A stretch of 64,000 nucleotides of DNA from Sphingobacteriales bacterium. GTDB lineage: Bacteria > Bacteroidota > Bacteroidia > Chitinophagales > UBA2359. The position numbers and the translations under genes are program-made. The stretch covers positions 4,893,501 through 4,957,500 of the forward strand of contig CP064999.1 of the NCBI GenBank assembly GCA_016700115.1, in the 5' to 3' direction. The notes beneath the pieces were generated by a model. It was not told where the DNA came from, ran no database searches, and worked only from the letters and a program-made list of their open reading frames with translations. Shown piece by piece: positions 55,711 to 63,663 of the stretch (the stretch's first letter is position 1; each line of letters begins with the position of its first letter).

Positions 55711-55920
55711 ATGAGTTACTTAGCAGAAGCCATTATTGAAAAGGCAGTTGAAATTGAAGTTCTAAACAATCTTGATGAAAACCGTTTGGGTAGTTATGAC
55801 CATCAAGCAGACACGCGTTCGTGGACAACCCCAGTTGCCACTACTAATCTTGACACATGGAGTGCTTCAACTTCAAAGGGGAAAGATAACGATAAAGATG
55901 ATAAAGGGGGGAAAGACTAA
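55711..55920 (+). CDS. Candidate graspetide (RiPP) precursor peptide
   Basis: A 69-residue peptide. The leader (about 1-30) is helical and acidic: AEAIIEKAVEIEVLNNLDEN. The core is rich in Thr/Ser (TRSWTTPVATTNLDTWSAST, residues 35-54) and ends in alternating Lys and Asp (SKGKDNDKDDKGGKD). Thr/Ser/Lys acceptors and Asp donors are what ATP-grasp ligases join in omega-ester and omega-amide peptides. The ligase gene follows after a strong hairpin. I recognise no known core motif such as TxKxPSD of microviridins, so the class would be new or unplaced. The gene-free 188 bases before it hold a TCTGTAAA/TTTACAGA hairpin (55585-55608). Confidence 0.65.
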   Translation: MSYLAEAIIEKAVEIEVLNNLDENRLGSYDHQADTRSWTTPVATTNLDTWSASTSKGKDNDKDDKGGKD

Positions 55921-55930
55921 ATTTCAATTT

Positions 55931-55961
55931 ATAGGAAACTCAACAAAATTGAGTTTCCTAT
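55931..55961 (+). terminator. 13-bp hairpin between the precursor and ligase genes
   Basis: ATAGGAAACTCAA (55931-55943) and TTGAGTTTCCTAT (55949-55961) pair perfectly around CAAAA. It starts 10 bases after the precursor stop and ends 14 bases before the ligase ATG. There is little T tract, so partial termination or protection of the precursor mRNA is likely; either would make more precursor than enzyme. Confidence 0.7.
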
Positions 55962-55975
55962 TTAAAATAAATAAT

Positions 55976-56944
55976 ATGCAAAATAAGATATTAATTATAA
56001 CTAACACGATTGATTATCATGCTGATGCAATAATCAAGGAAATCAATCAATTGGGTGAAAATCTATTTTTCAGATTAAATACGGATTATTTTCATATGAA
56101 TTATGAATTTAAAATTGAATTCAATAATCATTCATTTTTAATAAAAAACAAAATCAACGGATTTTCTATTTGCTCAAAGGAGATAAAAACAGTGTGGTGG
56201 AGAAGACCAGAAGATTTAAACTTTGAAAATTCAGATATCCCAAAACATTTACATTCGTTTACTGATGACGAGTATTATATGGTTCTAAAAGGTCTGATTG
56301 CAATTTTAGAAACAGATATTAACGTAAAAATTGTATCGCATCCAATTGATATTATTAGAGCAAAAGATAAAATCAGACAACAAATATTAGCATCTGAATT
56401 ATCACTTCTTACGCCAAGTCAAATCATTACTAATTCCAATGCATTTTTCACAGAGCAAAATTGGAAAAATAATGCGATTGTAAAACCTATTGATTCAACA
56501 AATGATATAATTGACGAAAATGGAAATGAGTATGTGAGTTATACAAAAGAACTTAATGATGACTTGTTAAATAAAATTGTATCGAAGGAATTAAAGTTAT
56601 CAATTCATTATTTTCAAGAAAAGATTAAACCAGAATTTGAAGTAAGAGCAACTTTCTTTGATAATAAACTTTACCCTTTTATGATAAAAGGAAATTACAA
56701 TGTTGATTGGAGACAAATAGATCCTTCTAAAATATCATTCACTTATTTTAAAGACTTTCCTTTTATTAAAGAATGTATAACTTTTGCGAATAGGTTAAAT
56801 TTAAAATACGGTGCATTTGATTTTATTTATAATGGAGATTTTTACTATTTTTTAGAATGTAATCCAAATGGTCAATTTTTATTTTGTGACATTAATGGAG
56901 AGTTTGGTCTTGCTAAAAAATTTGCTAAATTTCTAAATGAATAG
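55976..56944 (+). CDS. Graspetide-type ATP-grasp peptide ligase (MvdD/MvdC-like)
   Basis: A 322-residue protein, the usual size of these ligases. Landmarks in order are VWWRRP at 73-78 (the RRP leader-recognition region), Lys170 in AIVKPID, FQEKIKPEFEVRATFFDNKL at 213-232, DWR at 244-246, and LECNPNGQF at 293-301 with the metal-binding Glu and Asn. The family forms ester or amide links between side chains of a precursor peptide with ATP. The frame extends upstream to 55772, but that part overlaps the precursor gene, and ATG at 55976 gives the normal first strand. Base composition is more AT-rich than the chromosome core. The GNAT gene starts 3 bases after its stop. Confidence 0.85.
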   Translation: MQNKILIITNTIDYHADAIIKEINQLGENLFFRLNTDYFHMNYEFKIEFNNHSFLIKNKINGFSICSKEIKTVWWRRPEDLNFENSDIPKHLHSFTDDEYYMVLKGLIAILETDINVKIVSHPIDIIRAKDKIRQQILASELSLLTPSQIITNSNAFFTEQNWKNNAIVKPIDSTNDIIDENGNEYVSYTKELNDDLLNKIVSKELKLSIHYFQEKIKPEFEVRATFFDNKLYPFMIKGNYNVDWRQIDPSKISFTYFKDFPFIKECITFANRLNLKYGAFDFIYNGDFYYFLECNPNGQFLFCDINGEFGLAKKFAKFLNE

Positions 56945-56947
56945 CGA

Positions 56948-57412
56948 ATGATAAAATTTGAAAAACTAAAAGAAGAACATATTTCCTCAGTAAAACATGG
57001 AGTTTTATCGTGGTTTAATAGATATGAATTTAATCATAATGTAAGCATTCATATGGTTGAAGATTTTTTGAAGAATGTTATAATTGATGAAAACAGGATT
57101 GATTTTGTCATCTTTGTAGATGATTATATAAAACCAGTTGCTATAATCTCTGCTGAATTTTTATCAGAAAATATTGCAGAAATATCAGGTGGTATTGTAG
57201 CCGAAAATTATCAAGGATTGCCACTTCTGAAAGTCGGTTCTCAATTCATCGAAAATAGACTTAACGAAAAAAAATATAAAATTTCTTTAACTAAGATACT
57301 TAAAACTCACTATAAAGCCAAAGCAATAATAAGATTGCATAAATCTAATGGCTATATCTTAAAGAACGAAGATGAAACATATTATTATCTTGAAAAAACA
57401 TTATCCCCCTAA
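56948..57412 (+). CDS. GNAT-like acetyltransferase next to the graspetide ligase
   Basis: A 154-residue protein with a GNAT-like layout: IKFEKLKEEHISSV at the start, a central strand pair VIFVDDYIKPVAIISAEF, then AEISGGIVAENYQGLPLLKVG and a C-terminal AIIRLHKSNGYILKNEDETYYYLEK. The acetyl-CoA loop is poorly conserved, so the assignment rests on the overall pattern. Microviridin clusters carry a GNAT that acetylates the mature peptide, which fits the position 3 bases after the ligase gene. Confidence 0.6.
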   Translation: MIKFEKLKEEHISSVKHGVLSWFNRYEFNHNVSIHMVEDFLKNVIIDENRIDFVIFVDDYIKPVAIISAEFLSENIAEISGGIVAENYQGLPLLKVGSQFIENRLNEKKYKISLTKILKTHYKAKAIIRLHKSNGYILKNEDETYYYLEKTLSP

Positions 57413-57415
57413 CAT

Positions 57416-57497
57416 GGCATATAGCGGTCATTTTCAAAAAGTTGGGCTTGCCGCAGGCGCAACACAAGCCCAACTTTTTGAAAACGCCGCATATGCC
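57416..57497. repeat. Large imperfect palindrome (attC-like) after the RiPP cluster
   Basis: The arm 57416-57450 (GGCATATAGCGG to GTTGGGCTTG) pairs with 57465-57497 (CAAGCCCAAC to CCGCATATGCC), with a small mismatch/bulge zone and a 14-base loop. It starts at the stop codon of the GNAT gene (CCCTAACATGGC) and ends 22 bases before the next ATG. Size, bulges and position recall integron attC sites, but the right core GTTRRRY is not present. Confidence 0.6.
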
Positions 57498-57519
57498 TGT
57501 CCTTTATAGGCAAGGCTAA

Positions 57520-58308
57520 ATGACGACACAGCAACTAAATAAAGTAAAGCAGACACTTGGGTTTTTCTCAATGACCATTGCGTGGACATTGATGAACTTA
57601 TTTCATTCCATTTATCTCGCTTGGACAGACGGGAAAGCGGATGATAGCGGTGTAATCATTTTTTGGTCAGGACTATTTATAACAATCTCTTGGGCAGTTT
57701 TTATAATCTTTCCTTTAAACAAGCTTGACCATTCGACACAGATTTTCAAACCTCTATTCTTTCCATTCATTACGGGACTTTACGGAGCTTTGACATATTC
57801 AATCATTGTCGGTGGACTGTTTCGCAGCCTTGACTTGGTAGTTATGTTTATGCCATTAGCTTTGTTGACAGGTTTTATTTTCGGTGTTGCATATTCACAA
57901 CTTATAAGGTCAGACAAATTAGTCGACTTCCTCGTTAGGCGACCATTAGCAAAGTCTATTTTCTTTTTATCGCCAGCCATTATTCTATTCTTCTTTTTAT
58001 GGTTATTGCCGACAATTGCACCTTCATTGGTCTTTCGGTATATGCCTGATGAAATTAGATATAAGATTGTTTCTCGGACAATCCCCAAATACAAAGTTGG
58101 TGACAACTTTGAGCCGTTAAAAAATTCTCTGCCAGGCTATCTTGACCATATAGACAATGGAAGTGGTAATATGTCAGCGACAATGGAAAACTTCGGCTTT
58201 GTTTTACAGGTTCATTGCAACAAAATAATTAGACTTGAATACGGAGAAGACCAAAACGACTATGACGGAACAATTTATGGAAAACTGCAAGAGAAGCCCT
58301 GCCTATAA
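57520..58308 (+). CDS. Multi-spanning membrane protein of unknown function (cassette-like gene)
   Basis: A 262-residue protein with about five hydrophobic segments (for example FFSMTIAWTLMNLFHSIYLAW, FWSGLFITISWAVFIIFPL, LVVMFMPLALLTGFIFGVA and IFFLSPAIILFFFLWLLPTI) and a polar C-terminal domain of 85 residues. I know no family for it. It is flanked by the palindrome at 57416 and by a CCTATAACAAGGG sequence at its stop codon, so it looks like a mobile cassette. Confidence 0.65.
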   Translation: MTTQQLNKVKQTLGFFSMTIAWTLMNLFHSIYLAWTDGKADDSGVIIFWSGLFITISWAVFIIFPLNKLDHSTQIFKPLFFPFITGLYGALTYSIIVGGLFRSLDLVVMFMPLALLTGFIFGVAYSQLIRSDKLVDFLVRRPLAKSIFFLSPAIILFFFLWLLPTIAPSLVFRYMPDEIRYKIVSRTIPKYKVGDNFEPLKNSLPGYLDHIDNGSGNMSATMENFGFVLQVHCNKIIRLEYGEDQNDYDGTIYGKLQEKPCL

Positions 58309-58313
58309 CAAGG

Positions 58314-58731
58314 GTAACTGTTGCACAACTACTCAAAAACCACTAAATACCTGATATTTTAGAAAGTTGCTTTCAAATTAAAAGCTTCTGCTGATTTGTG
58401 TACTTATTAGTCTTGATCATGCAGCTTGGAGCAGAAATAGCTTTAGAAAGGTTGTTTGTAGATTAGGATAGGTATTTGCAGACAAAAAACAAGTTTTTTT
58501 GGTATAAGCCGGAATATTCATCGGTGCTTGAAGGGCTTGAGTTAGGATATTGGGTGTTTTACGCCCAAATTTCAGGTATTTTTTGAGGTTGTAGGTCAGG
58601 GCCGCCATCAGAATACCTGAGTTGAGCTTGTCGAAACATGTTTGTTTGCTTGTTCCATTCCCCGGGTGTTTACCCGTTTCATGCTATGATAATTGATTGA
58701 GGTGCCCAATACGGGTTCTACGGTAGCACTC
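58314..58731 (-). pseudogene. IS1182-like transposase remnant with element end (copy B)
   Basis: The element end begins GTAACTGTTGCACAACT at 58314. A transposase C-terminus reads leftward from about 58731 to the stop at 58417: RSATVEPVLGT, MKRVNTRGMEQANK, then, in another frame, LMAALTYNLKKYLKFGRK, the known end of IS1182-type transposases. The frame is broken by a short insert at about 58616-58641. The rest of the transposase is missing, so the copy is dead. It directly follows the cassette-like gene ending at 58308. Confidence 0.7.
58616..58641. repeat. Short insert with GTTGAGCTTGTCGAAAC inside the IS remnant
   Basis: About 26 bases containing GTTGAGCTTGTCGAAACATG interrupt the transposase between EQANK and LMAALTYN and shift its frame. 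Very similar TTGAGCTTGTCGAAA words are common intergenic repeats in many bacterial genomes. No second copy was noticed in this window. Confidence 0.45.
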
Positions 58732-58877
58732 CTGTATTAGAGAAATTGTCGGATGAAACCAAATCATTTATATTGACTTGATAGTATCATTTGGCGTGTA
58801 GTTTTTGATGTCCGTGCATACATAAAGACGCAATGTTTTATGTGTTTTTCAACAATTATTGAAAAAATTGAACCGTT

Positions 58878-59050
58878 TTATGTATCTTGTTGCTTTTGTT
58901 TAGCTTTGAGTTTTGCAACATGCTCAAGGGGTTTTATGTAGCCGGGGTTCCGTGTTTCGCAGATACATTTATGCGAGGTGGAAGTTCCGTTCTCCGAATG
59001 AATTTCGGTGGTAAAATTCCCTGACCGTAGCAAATCTATAAAAAACGCAA
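58878..59050 (-). pseudogene. Possible C-terminal gene remnant
   Basis: A minus-strand frame of about 56 codons without ATG reads DLLRSGNFTTEIHSENG, HKCICETRNPGYIKPLEHV and AKLKAKQKQQDT before a stop at 58878. It looks like a protein C-terminus, not random sequence, but I do not recognise it. It lies in the gene-free stretch 58732-59130, which otherwise shows nothing I can name. Confidence 0.3.
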
Positions 59051-59130
59051 CCTGTCAGTCCTAGAAACTCACCCAAAGAAGAAGTTAGGTGAACACCAAA
59101 CTTAATAAGAAAAAGTAGTCAATAAAGTAC

Positions 59131-61620
59131 ATGAACCTAACTAAGTACATTTTACTTGCCTGTTCATTGATCATGATGTGCGGAACAGTAAACTCACAGG
59201 CCCAATGTTTACCCGGAAACTCTGAAATTATTGTTATTATCAATGCTGATACCTACCCGAATGAAACAAGTTGGGATATAAGAGATGCAGCAAATAGCAT
59301 TGTTGCGGGCGGTACCATTAACAATGACACGATTTGCTACCCCACCGGCAACCTCCTTCATTTTACCATTTATGACAGCTATGGTGACGGAATTTGTTGC
59401 GGCTACGGAAATGGGTCATACAATATTTATGTTGATGGCAACTTGGTTGCAACGGGTGGTAATTTTGATTATTCTGAAACCATATCTATCAATTACCCTC
59501 CCGGCACAATCAGCACAATTCTTCTGAATACCTATCAGCAGTTGCTTGATCATTGTAATAGTACATCCACACTTTCTGCAGTTCAAATCAATGCATTAGC
59601 CGACACCATTACTACATACCATTTTTACCTGGCAGATTCGTTTCCGGAAATTTCAGCTGCCTTTGAACTGATAGCTTGTTATGATGCCGGTTCGGGTCCA
59701 CTTTTTATCAATAGCAATACAACAGGGGGATTCCCCAACGCACCGGGATCGCTCGATGGTTTAGAATACGACAGGGCAATATTCACCTTGCAGCAGGAGC
59801 TTTTTGATGATTTATTTACCAAGGAGAAAATTGCGCAATACAGCGCCTTTTTAAGTGGTAAAAAATATTTGACTTCCGACTATTTCCCCGGAACTTGTCC
59901 CTTACCTGTCGACTCCAATCAGATGTACACAGCAACAGTAAATGCCTCTATGCCCACAGATTGGGGTGAACCTACGGCCTATTCACAAACTCCCTCCAGA
60001 AAACCAACCGGTTATTATTTGTCGCCCGGTTCGATAGGAAAGGTAAAAGTTCCTGAAATCATGGTAAATGCAGGGTTCAAAATTCTTGTGGGCGCACATC
60101 CGTTCTCGAATACTTCCATCAATGAACTTAAAAGGTTTTTCAGAATTTCGAATACTTTTGAAATAACAGATACTGTAACCCTAATAGCAAATCCATTCGG
60201 AGGCGGAATTTATATCATTACCCCTTACCAGGCCTCTGCCGGTTTACAACAGATACAATTAACCAATGTAGTACCGGTGCCGTTCTTTTCGGCAAAAAGT
60301 TGGGACGCTACCACTTTAAGCCAATGGCAAAATGTTCAAAGGCACAATCCTGCTCCATGGGCAGATTTTGAATCCGAAAAATTCATGATGCAGGTGCCAA
60401 CGAGTTTTATATACAACTACAACGACCCGGTAACGTTAATGGCCGACTGGGATGCCCGTATGGATGTCGTATCAGATTTGATGGGGTATCCGCATATTCG
60501 CAATAACCACATCCTCTATGTCATGCAAGATGTCCGAATTCTGCACCCGGGCTATTATGGTATTGGCTACCCGCAAATCAATACGCTTTATAACCCTAAT
60601 GCAATTCAAAATGGAAATAGTACACATTGGTTTTTAACGCCCGGAGCTGCCAATATGTGGGAATCTGAATTTCACGAACTTGGACATGCGCAGTTAATGA
60701 CAAAATTTCCGGGAGAAGCAGAAGCCATTGTAAATCTGCTCTCCGCTGCCATCTTTAATCAATTATATAATATAGATATTGACAGTGCATTTGGCTGGTC
60801 ATTTGATAACCAATATTGGCGTGGTCGAGATCAGTCGGCAACAAACTGGATGGTTACTCATAATTTCCGAATGGGGAATCCCATGGATATTTCCAATACC
60901 ACTTTAGATGAGGTCAGGTATCAACATCGTGGGTATGGCAAATATGTTGAAATAGCGGCCTTATTCGGATGGGAAGCACTCGAGAATTCTTACACTCAGG
61001 TAAATATAGATTACAACAATGGCATTATACCGGAGCCGGAGAGTAATATAGATGATCGCATATTGAAGTTATCACTGGCAGCCGGCGCAGATTTGCGTCC
61101 CCTGATTCATTTCTGGGGGGTACATCCGCAGGATGCCGAATCCCTTGCTCAGGCAATAACAGACAATAATTTGCCGGCATCTCCTTTGATTTGTGAGCGT
61201 CTGGAGCATTATAAATACATTATCCCGATGGACAACGAGCAGTTTAATGAGCACGCTATAGAATATTTTAATGGGCCTGTTCCCCCCGGTGGCAATCCCG
61301 ATTATGAAAATGGCTGGTACAATGTATGGCTTACTCAATATAATAATTTACACGGCGACTCAGCGGTAGTTGCCATGCAAAACATAATTGATACCTATTT
61401 TCCCAATGGCTGTCCTTGTGAAAACATTGTCATTTCCGGCAGTAATAGTGTTTGTATAAACGGTGCCGAAATGTATTCGGTGCCAAATGTGGCAGGCGCT
61501 ACCTATATGTGGACGGTTACAGGCGGCACTATTGTATCGGGGCAGGGCACCAATAGCATACAAGTTATTTGGAACAATGGTATTACAGGCAATGTATGGA
61601 TAGAGCAAATCAATCCGTAA
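59131..61620 (+). CDS. Secreted M60-like (enhancin-type) zinc metallopeptidase
   Basis: An 829-residue protein with a signal peptide (to about residue 23, NSQA). A Bacteroidota beta domain follows (TSWDIRDAANSIV, FTIYDSYGDGICCGYGNGSY), then the M60-like peptidase region: VPEIMVNAGFKILVGAHPFSN, ARMDVVSDLMGYP and the zinc motif HELGH at about 515-519 in ESEFHELGHAQLMTKFPGEAE, with the downstream Glu. M60 enzymes cut mucin-like glycoproteins. The C-terminus is a PKD/Ig-like domain (SGSNSVCINGAEMYSVPNVAG) that stops at WIEQINP with no T9SS tail. Since IS sequence follows, the gene may have lost its 3' end. It stands alone in its direction. Confidence 0.85.
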   Translation: MNLTKYILLACSLIMMCGTVNSQAQCLPGNSEIIVIINADTYPNETSWDIRDAANSIVAGGTINNDTICYPTGNLLHFTIYDSYGDGICCGYGNGSYNIYVDGNLVATGGNFDYSETISINYPPGTISTILLNTYQQLLDHCNSTSTLSAVQINALADTITTYHFYLADSFPEISAAFELIACYDAGSGPLFINSNTTGGFPNAPGSLDGLEYDRAIFTLQQELFDDLFTKEKIAQYSAFLSGKKYLTSDYFPGTCPLPVDSNQMYTATVNASMPTDWGEPTAYSQTPSRKPTGYYLSPGSIGKVKVPEIMVNAGFKILVGAHPFSNTSINELKRFFRISNTFEITDTVTLIANPFGGGIYIITPYQASAGLQQIQLTNVVPVPFFSAKSWDATTLSQWQNVQRHNPAPWADFESEKFMMQVPTSFIYNYNDPVTLMADWDARMDVVSDLMGYPHIRNNHILYVMQDVRILHPGYYGIGYPQINTLYNPNAIQNGNSTHWFLTPGAANMWESEFHELGHAQLMTKFPGEAEAIVNLLSAAIFNQLYNIDIDSAFGWSFDNQYWRGRDQSATNWMVTHNFRMGNPMDISNTTLDEVRYQHRGYGKYVEIAALFGWEALENSYTQVNIDYNNGIIPEPESNIDDRILKLSLAAGADLRPLIHFWGVHPQDAESLAQAITDNNLPASPLICERLEHYKYIIPMDNEQFNEHAIEYFNGPVPPGGNPDYENGWYNVWLTQYNNLHGDSAVVAMQNIIDTYFPNGCPCENIVISGSNSVCINGAEMYSVPNVAGATYMWTVTGGTIVSGQGTNSIQVIWNNGITGNVWIEQINP

Positions 61621-61965
61621 AAACCCGATAAACTTGGACAGGTCAACGAAATACAGTTTATAGATTTGTTTGTGCAACGAGTTATCATCACCTACTCAAG
61701 CTATTAAAAGACAACTTGCTCATTATCCTTATCACATTGAATAAATCGTGTTTATTGGAAGTGGCGACAAAATAATTTCGATATCACAAAACTTAATACT
61801 TATGAACGGAGCACTTCAGCAAAATGATTCTCGGTTTAAGACAATACACATACAAAATTACTCTAATGCTGGAATGTTTAATTTTTGTTTTTTGGCAATA
61901 AAGCCATAAATAGCACCCATAGACATAACCGGCACTAAATAAATAATGCCTTTTGTTACTTCCCT

Positions 61966-62575
61966 TTAGGTCTTGAAAGTTTTGGCTGCATTTTTTACAG
62001 CTTTATAGTCTTGGGCCAGATATTGAGCCATTTGGTCAATGAGGAAAGCTAAAAAGGTGAGAAAAATTAAATTTGTGGCCAAACATTTCTTGCCGTGTCC
62101 GTAATTGTGTTCTAAATGATGCCCTTGGTTTTTTAGGGTGTTGAACATTTCATTTTCAATTTTCCACCGACTCCGGACAGCTTCCCAAACTCTTTGACCA
62201 AGGTATCAGTAATCAGCAAGTCTGTCAAAAAAGTGCCGTAGTATAACTGTTCTCCTGTTTTTTAATCGGTTACCGTCAGTCCAAAATAATTGACTTTGAA
62301 GGCAGGGTGCTGCCCGCTTAGTATCAAGTTATTGGCATAGATAAAACTGAAAACAAGCGTTTGACTTAAACTCGCCTCGGTCCACCTTACTTGCTGCAAT
62401 TGACCTTCCCTGTGCAAACGGTCTGCCTGTATATTACAAAGGTTTGCCCTTTGGTAGCAATAATGAAGCGCATTTCTTGTGCTTGCAGTGCTGCAATGTG
62501 ATTTCTGTTGCAATATAGCGCATCAAATACAGTAATAATATTCTCTTTACCCATTTGTGAATATTGATGCTTTCG
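61966..62575 (-). pseudogene. Degraded IS4-type DDE transposase
   Basis: Read on the minus strand in several frames: FDALYCNRNHIAALQAQEM and RFIIATKGQTFVIYRQT, then YFGLTVTD, a stop, KTGEQLYYGTFLTDLLITDT, a frame change, and MFNTLKNQGHHLEHNYGHGKK with FLAFLIDQMAQYLAQ. The ENEMFNTLKNQ region holds the last acidic residue of the DDE triad. Stops and frameshifts make it inactive. The gene-free flanks 61621-61965 and 62576-62831 show no other feature. Confidence 0.75.
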
Positions 62576-62831
62576 TTAACTTTGAGTTGTGTAACAAACA
62601 CACTGGTTTTGAGTTTGGCGGTCTGACTTGTAAACTTGGAGTTTTGTATTTCGATTAAACTTTAGTAATAAATTTGAACTCACGAAATACTAAGCCACTT
62701 CTACACCAATTCATAAACCATTGTGTGCAATTTTATACATCCTGAACTATCAAAACCGCTTAAATTGAATACCTACAATTTAAAGCAGAAATAATATTTT
62801 AGCCATAGATTTCAAACCAATATCAGAATTT

Positions 62832-63647
62832 ATGAAAAAACAAAACAGACGTAAGTTCATTCTATACTCATTAGGTATTTTGGGAAGCGGTGTTTTGACA
62901 GCCTGGTTTTTCAGGCGTCAACTTGTGAGAAAATTTCTATTTACGTTTCCTGACAATTTATCTGTAACCGTATCTTCAGCCCCAAGTGAAAACGAGGTAT
63001 GCGTACTTACTGCCAAACAAATTGAGGGTCCATTCTATTTTCCATCACCGGAAAGGAGCAACATTGTTGAAGATCGAAAAGGTGCGTTATTAAAATTGAA
63101 AATGCAAGTCATAAATTATCCTGACTGTACACCAATTAGAAATGCAATTGTAGATGTTTGGCAGGCGGATGCAGAAGGAAACTATAGCGGTTATCCTGAA
63201 CAAATCAGTCAGGATGAGTGGAAAACATTTATGCTTTTTGGCAAACATGGAGAAAAAAGAGAGAACGGTGAATACACTGTTAAGCCGATAACAGATAGTA
63301 GATACCTAAGGGGAATTCAAAGAACTGATGAAAATGGTTGGGTAACCTTTAATACCATCATTCCTTGTTGGTACATTGGTAGAGTTCCACATATTCACTT
63401 CAAAGTGTTTTTAAATGACAAAGAACAAATCATCTCCCAGCTTTTTTTTGATAAAGACTTTTGCGACAATCTGTTTACAACAGTAGAACCGTATAATAAA
63501 ATGGGTAAATGCCCTATAGACTTTAAAAACGATGGCACTCTTGCAATGGTAAATGGTGAGCAAAGTGGTTTGTTGCTTTCTGTACAAAATGATGGCAATT
63601 CAAACTACATCTCAACATGCAGGATAGGAATAAAGTCCAGCCAATAA
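62832..63647 (+). CDS. Intradiol ring-cleavage dioxygenase
   Basis: A 271-residue protein with a Tat-like N-terminus (NRRKFILYSLGILGSGVL), so probably exported folded. The catalytic domain has IEGPFYFPSPERSNI, NAIVDVWQADAEGNYSGY (first iron Tyr), RGIQRTDENGWVTF, and IIPCWYIGRVPHIHFKVF with the second Tyr and the two iron-binding His. The family opens catechol or hydroxyquinol rings between the hydroxyls; exported forms of this type have poorly known substrates. No other aromatic degradation gene is near. It sits between IS remnants. Confidence 0.88.
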   Translation: MKKQNRRKFILYSLGILGSGVLTAWFFRRQLVRKFLFTFPDNLSVTVSSAPSENEVCVLTAKQIEGPFYFPSPERSNIVEDRKGALLKLKMQVINYPDCTPIRNAIVDVWQADAEGNYSGYPEQISQDEWKTFMLFGKHGEKRENGEYTVKPITDSRYLRGIQRTDENGWVTFNTIIPCWYIGRVPHIHFKVFLNDKEQIISQLFFDKDFCDNLFTTVEPYNKMGKCPIDFKNDGTLAMVNGEQSGLLLSVQNDGNSNYISTCRIGIKSSQ

Positions 63648-63663
63648 ACTGCACATAACAAAA

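Noticed and set aside
55772..55975. N-terminal extension of the ATP-grasp ligase frame
   Set aside because: It overlaps the precursor gene in another frame and crosses the hairpin; ligases of this family start like the ATG at 55976.
57416..58308. True integron gene cassette array
   Set aside because: No IntI-type integrase with its extra domain is seen and the palindrome lacks a GTTRRRY core; kept only as attC-like.
58417..58608. 63-codon gene of its own
   Set aside because: It is the C-terminal piece of the IS1182-like transposase, out of frame with the upstream remainder.
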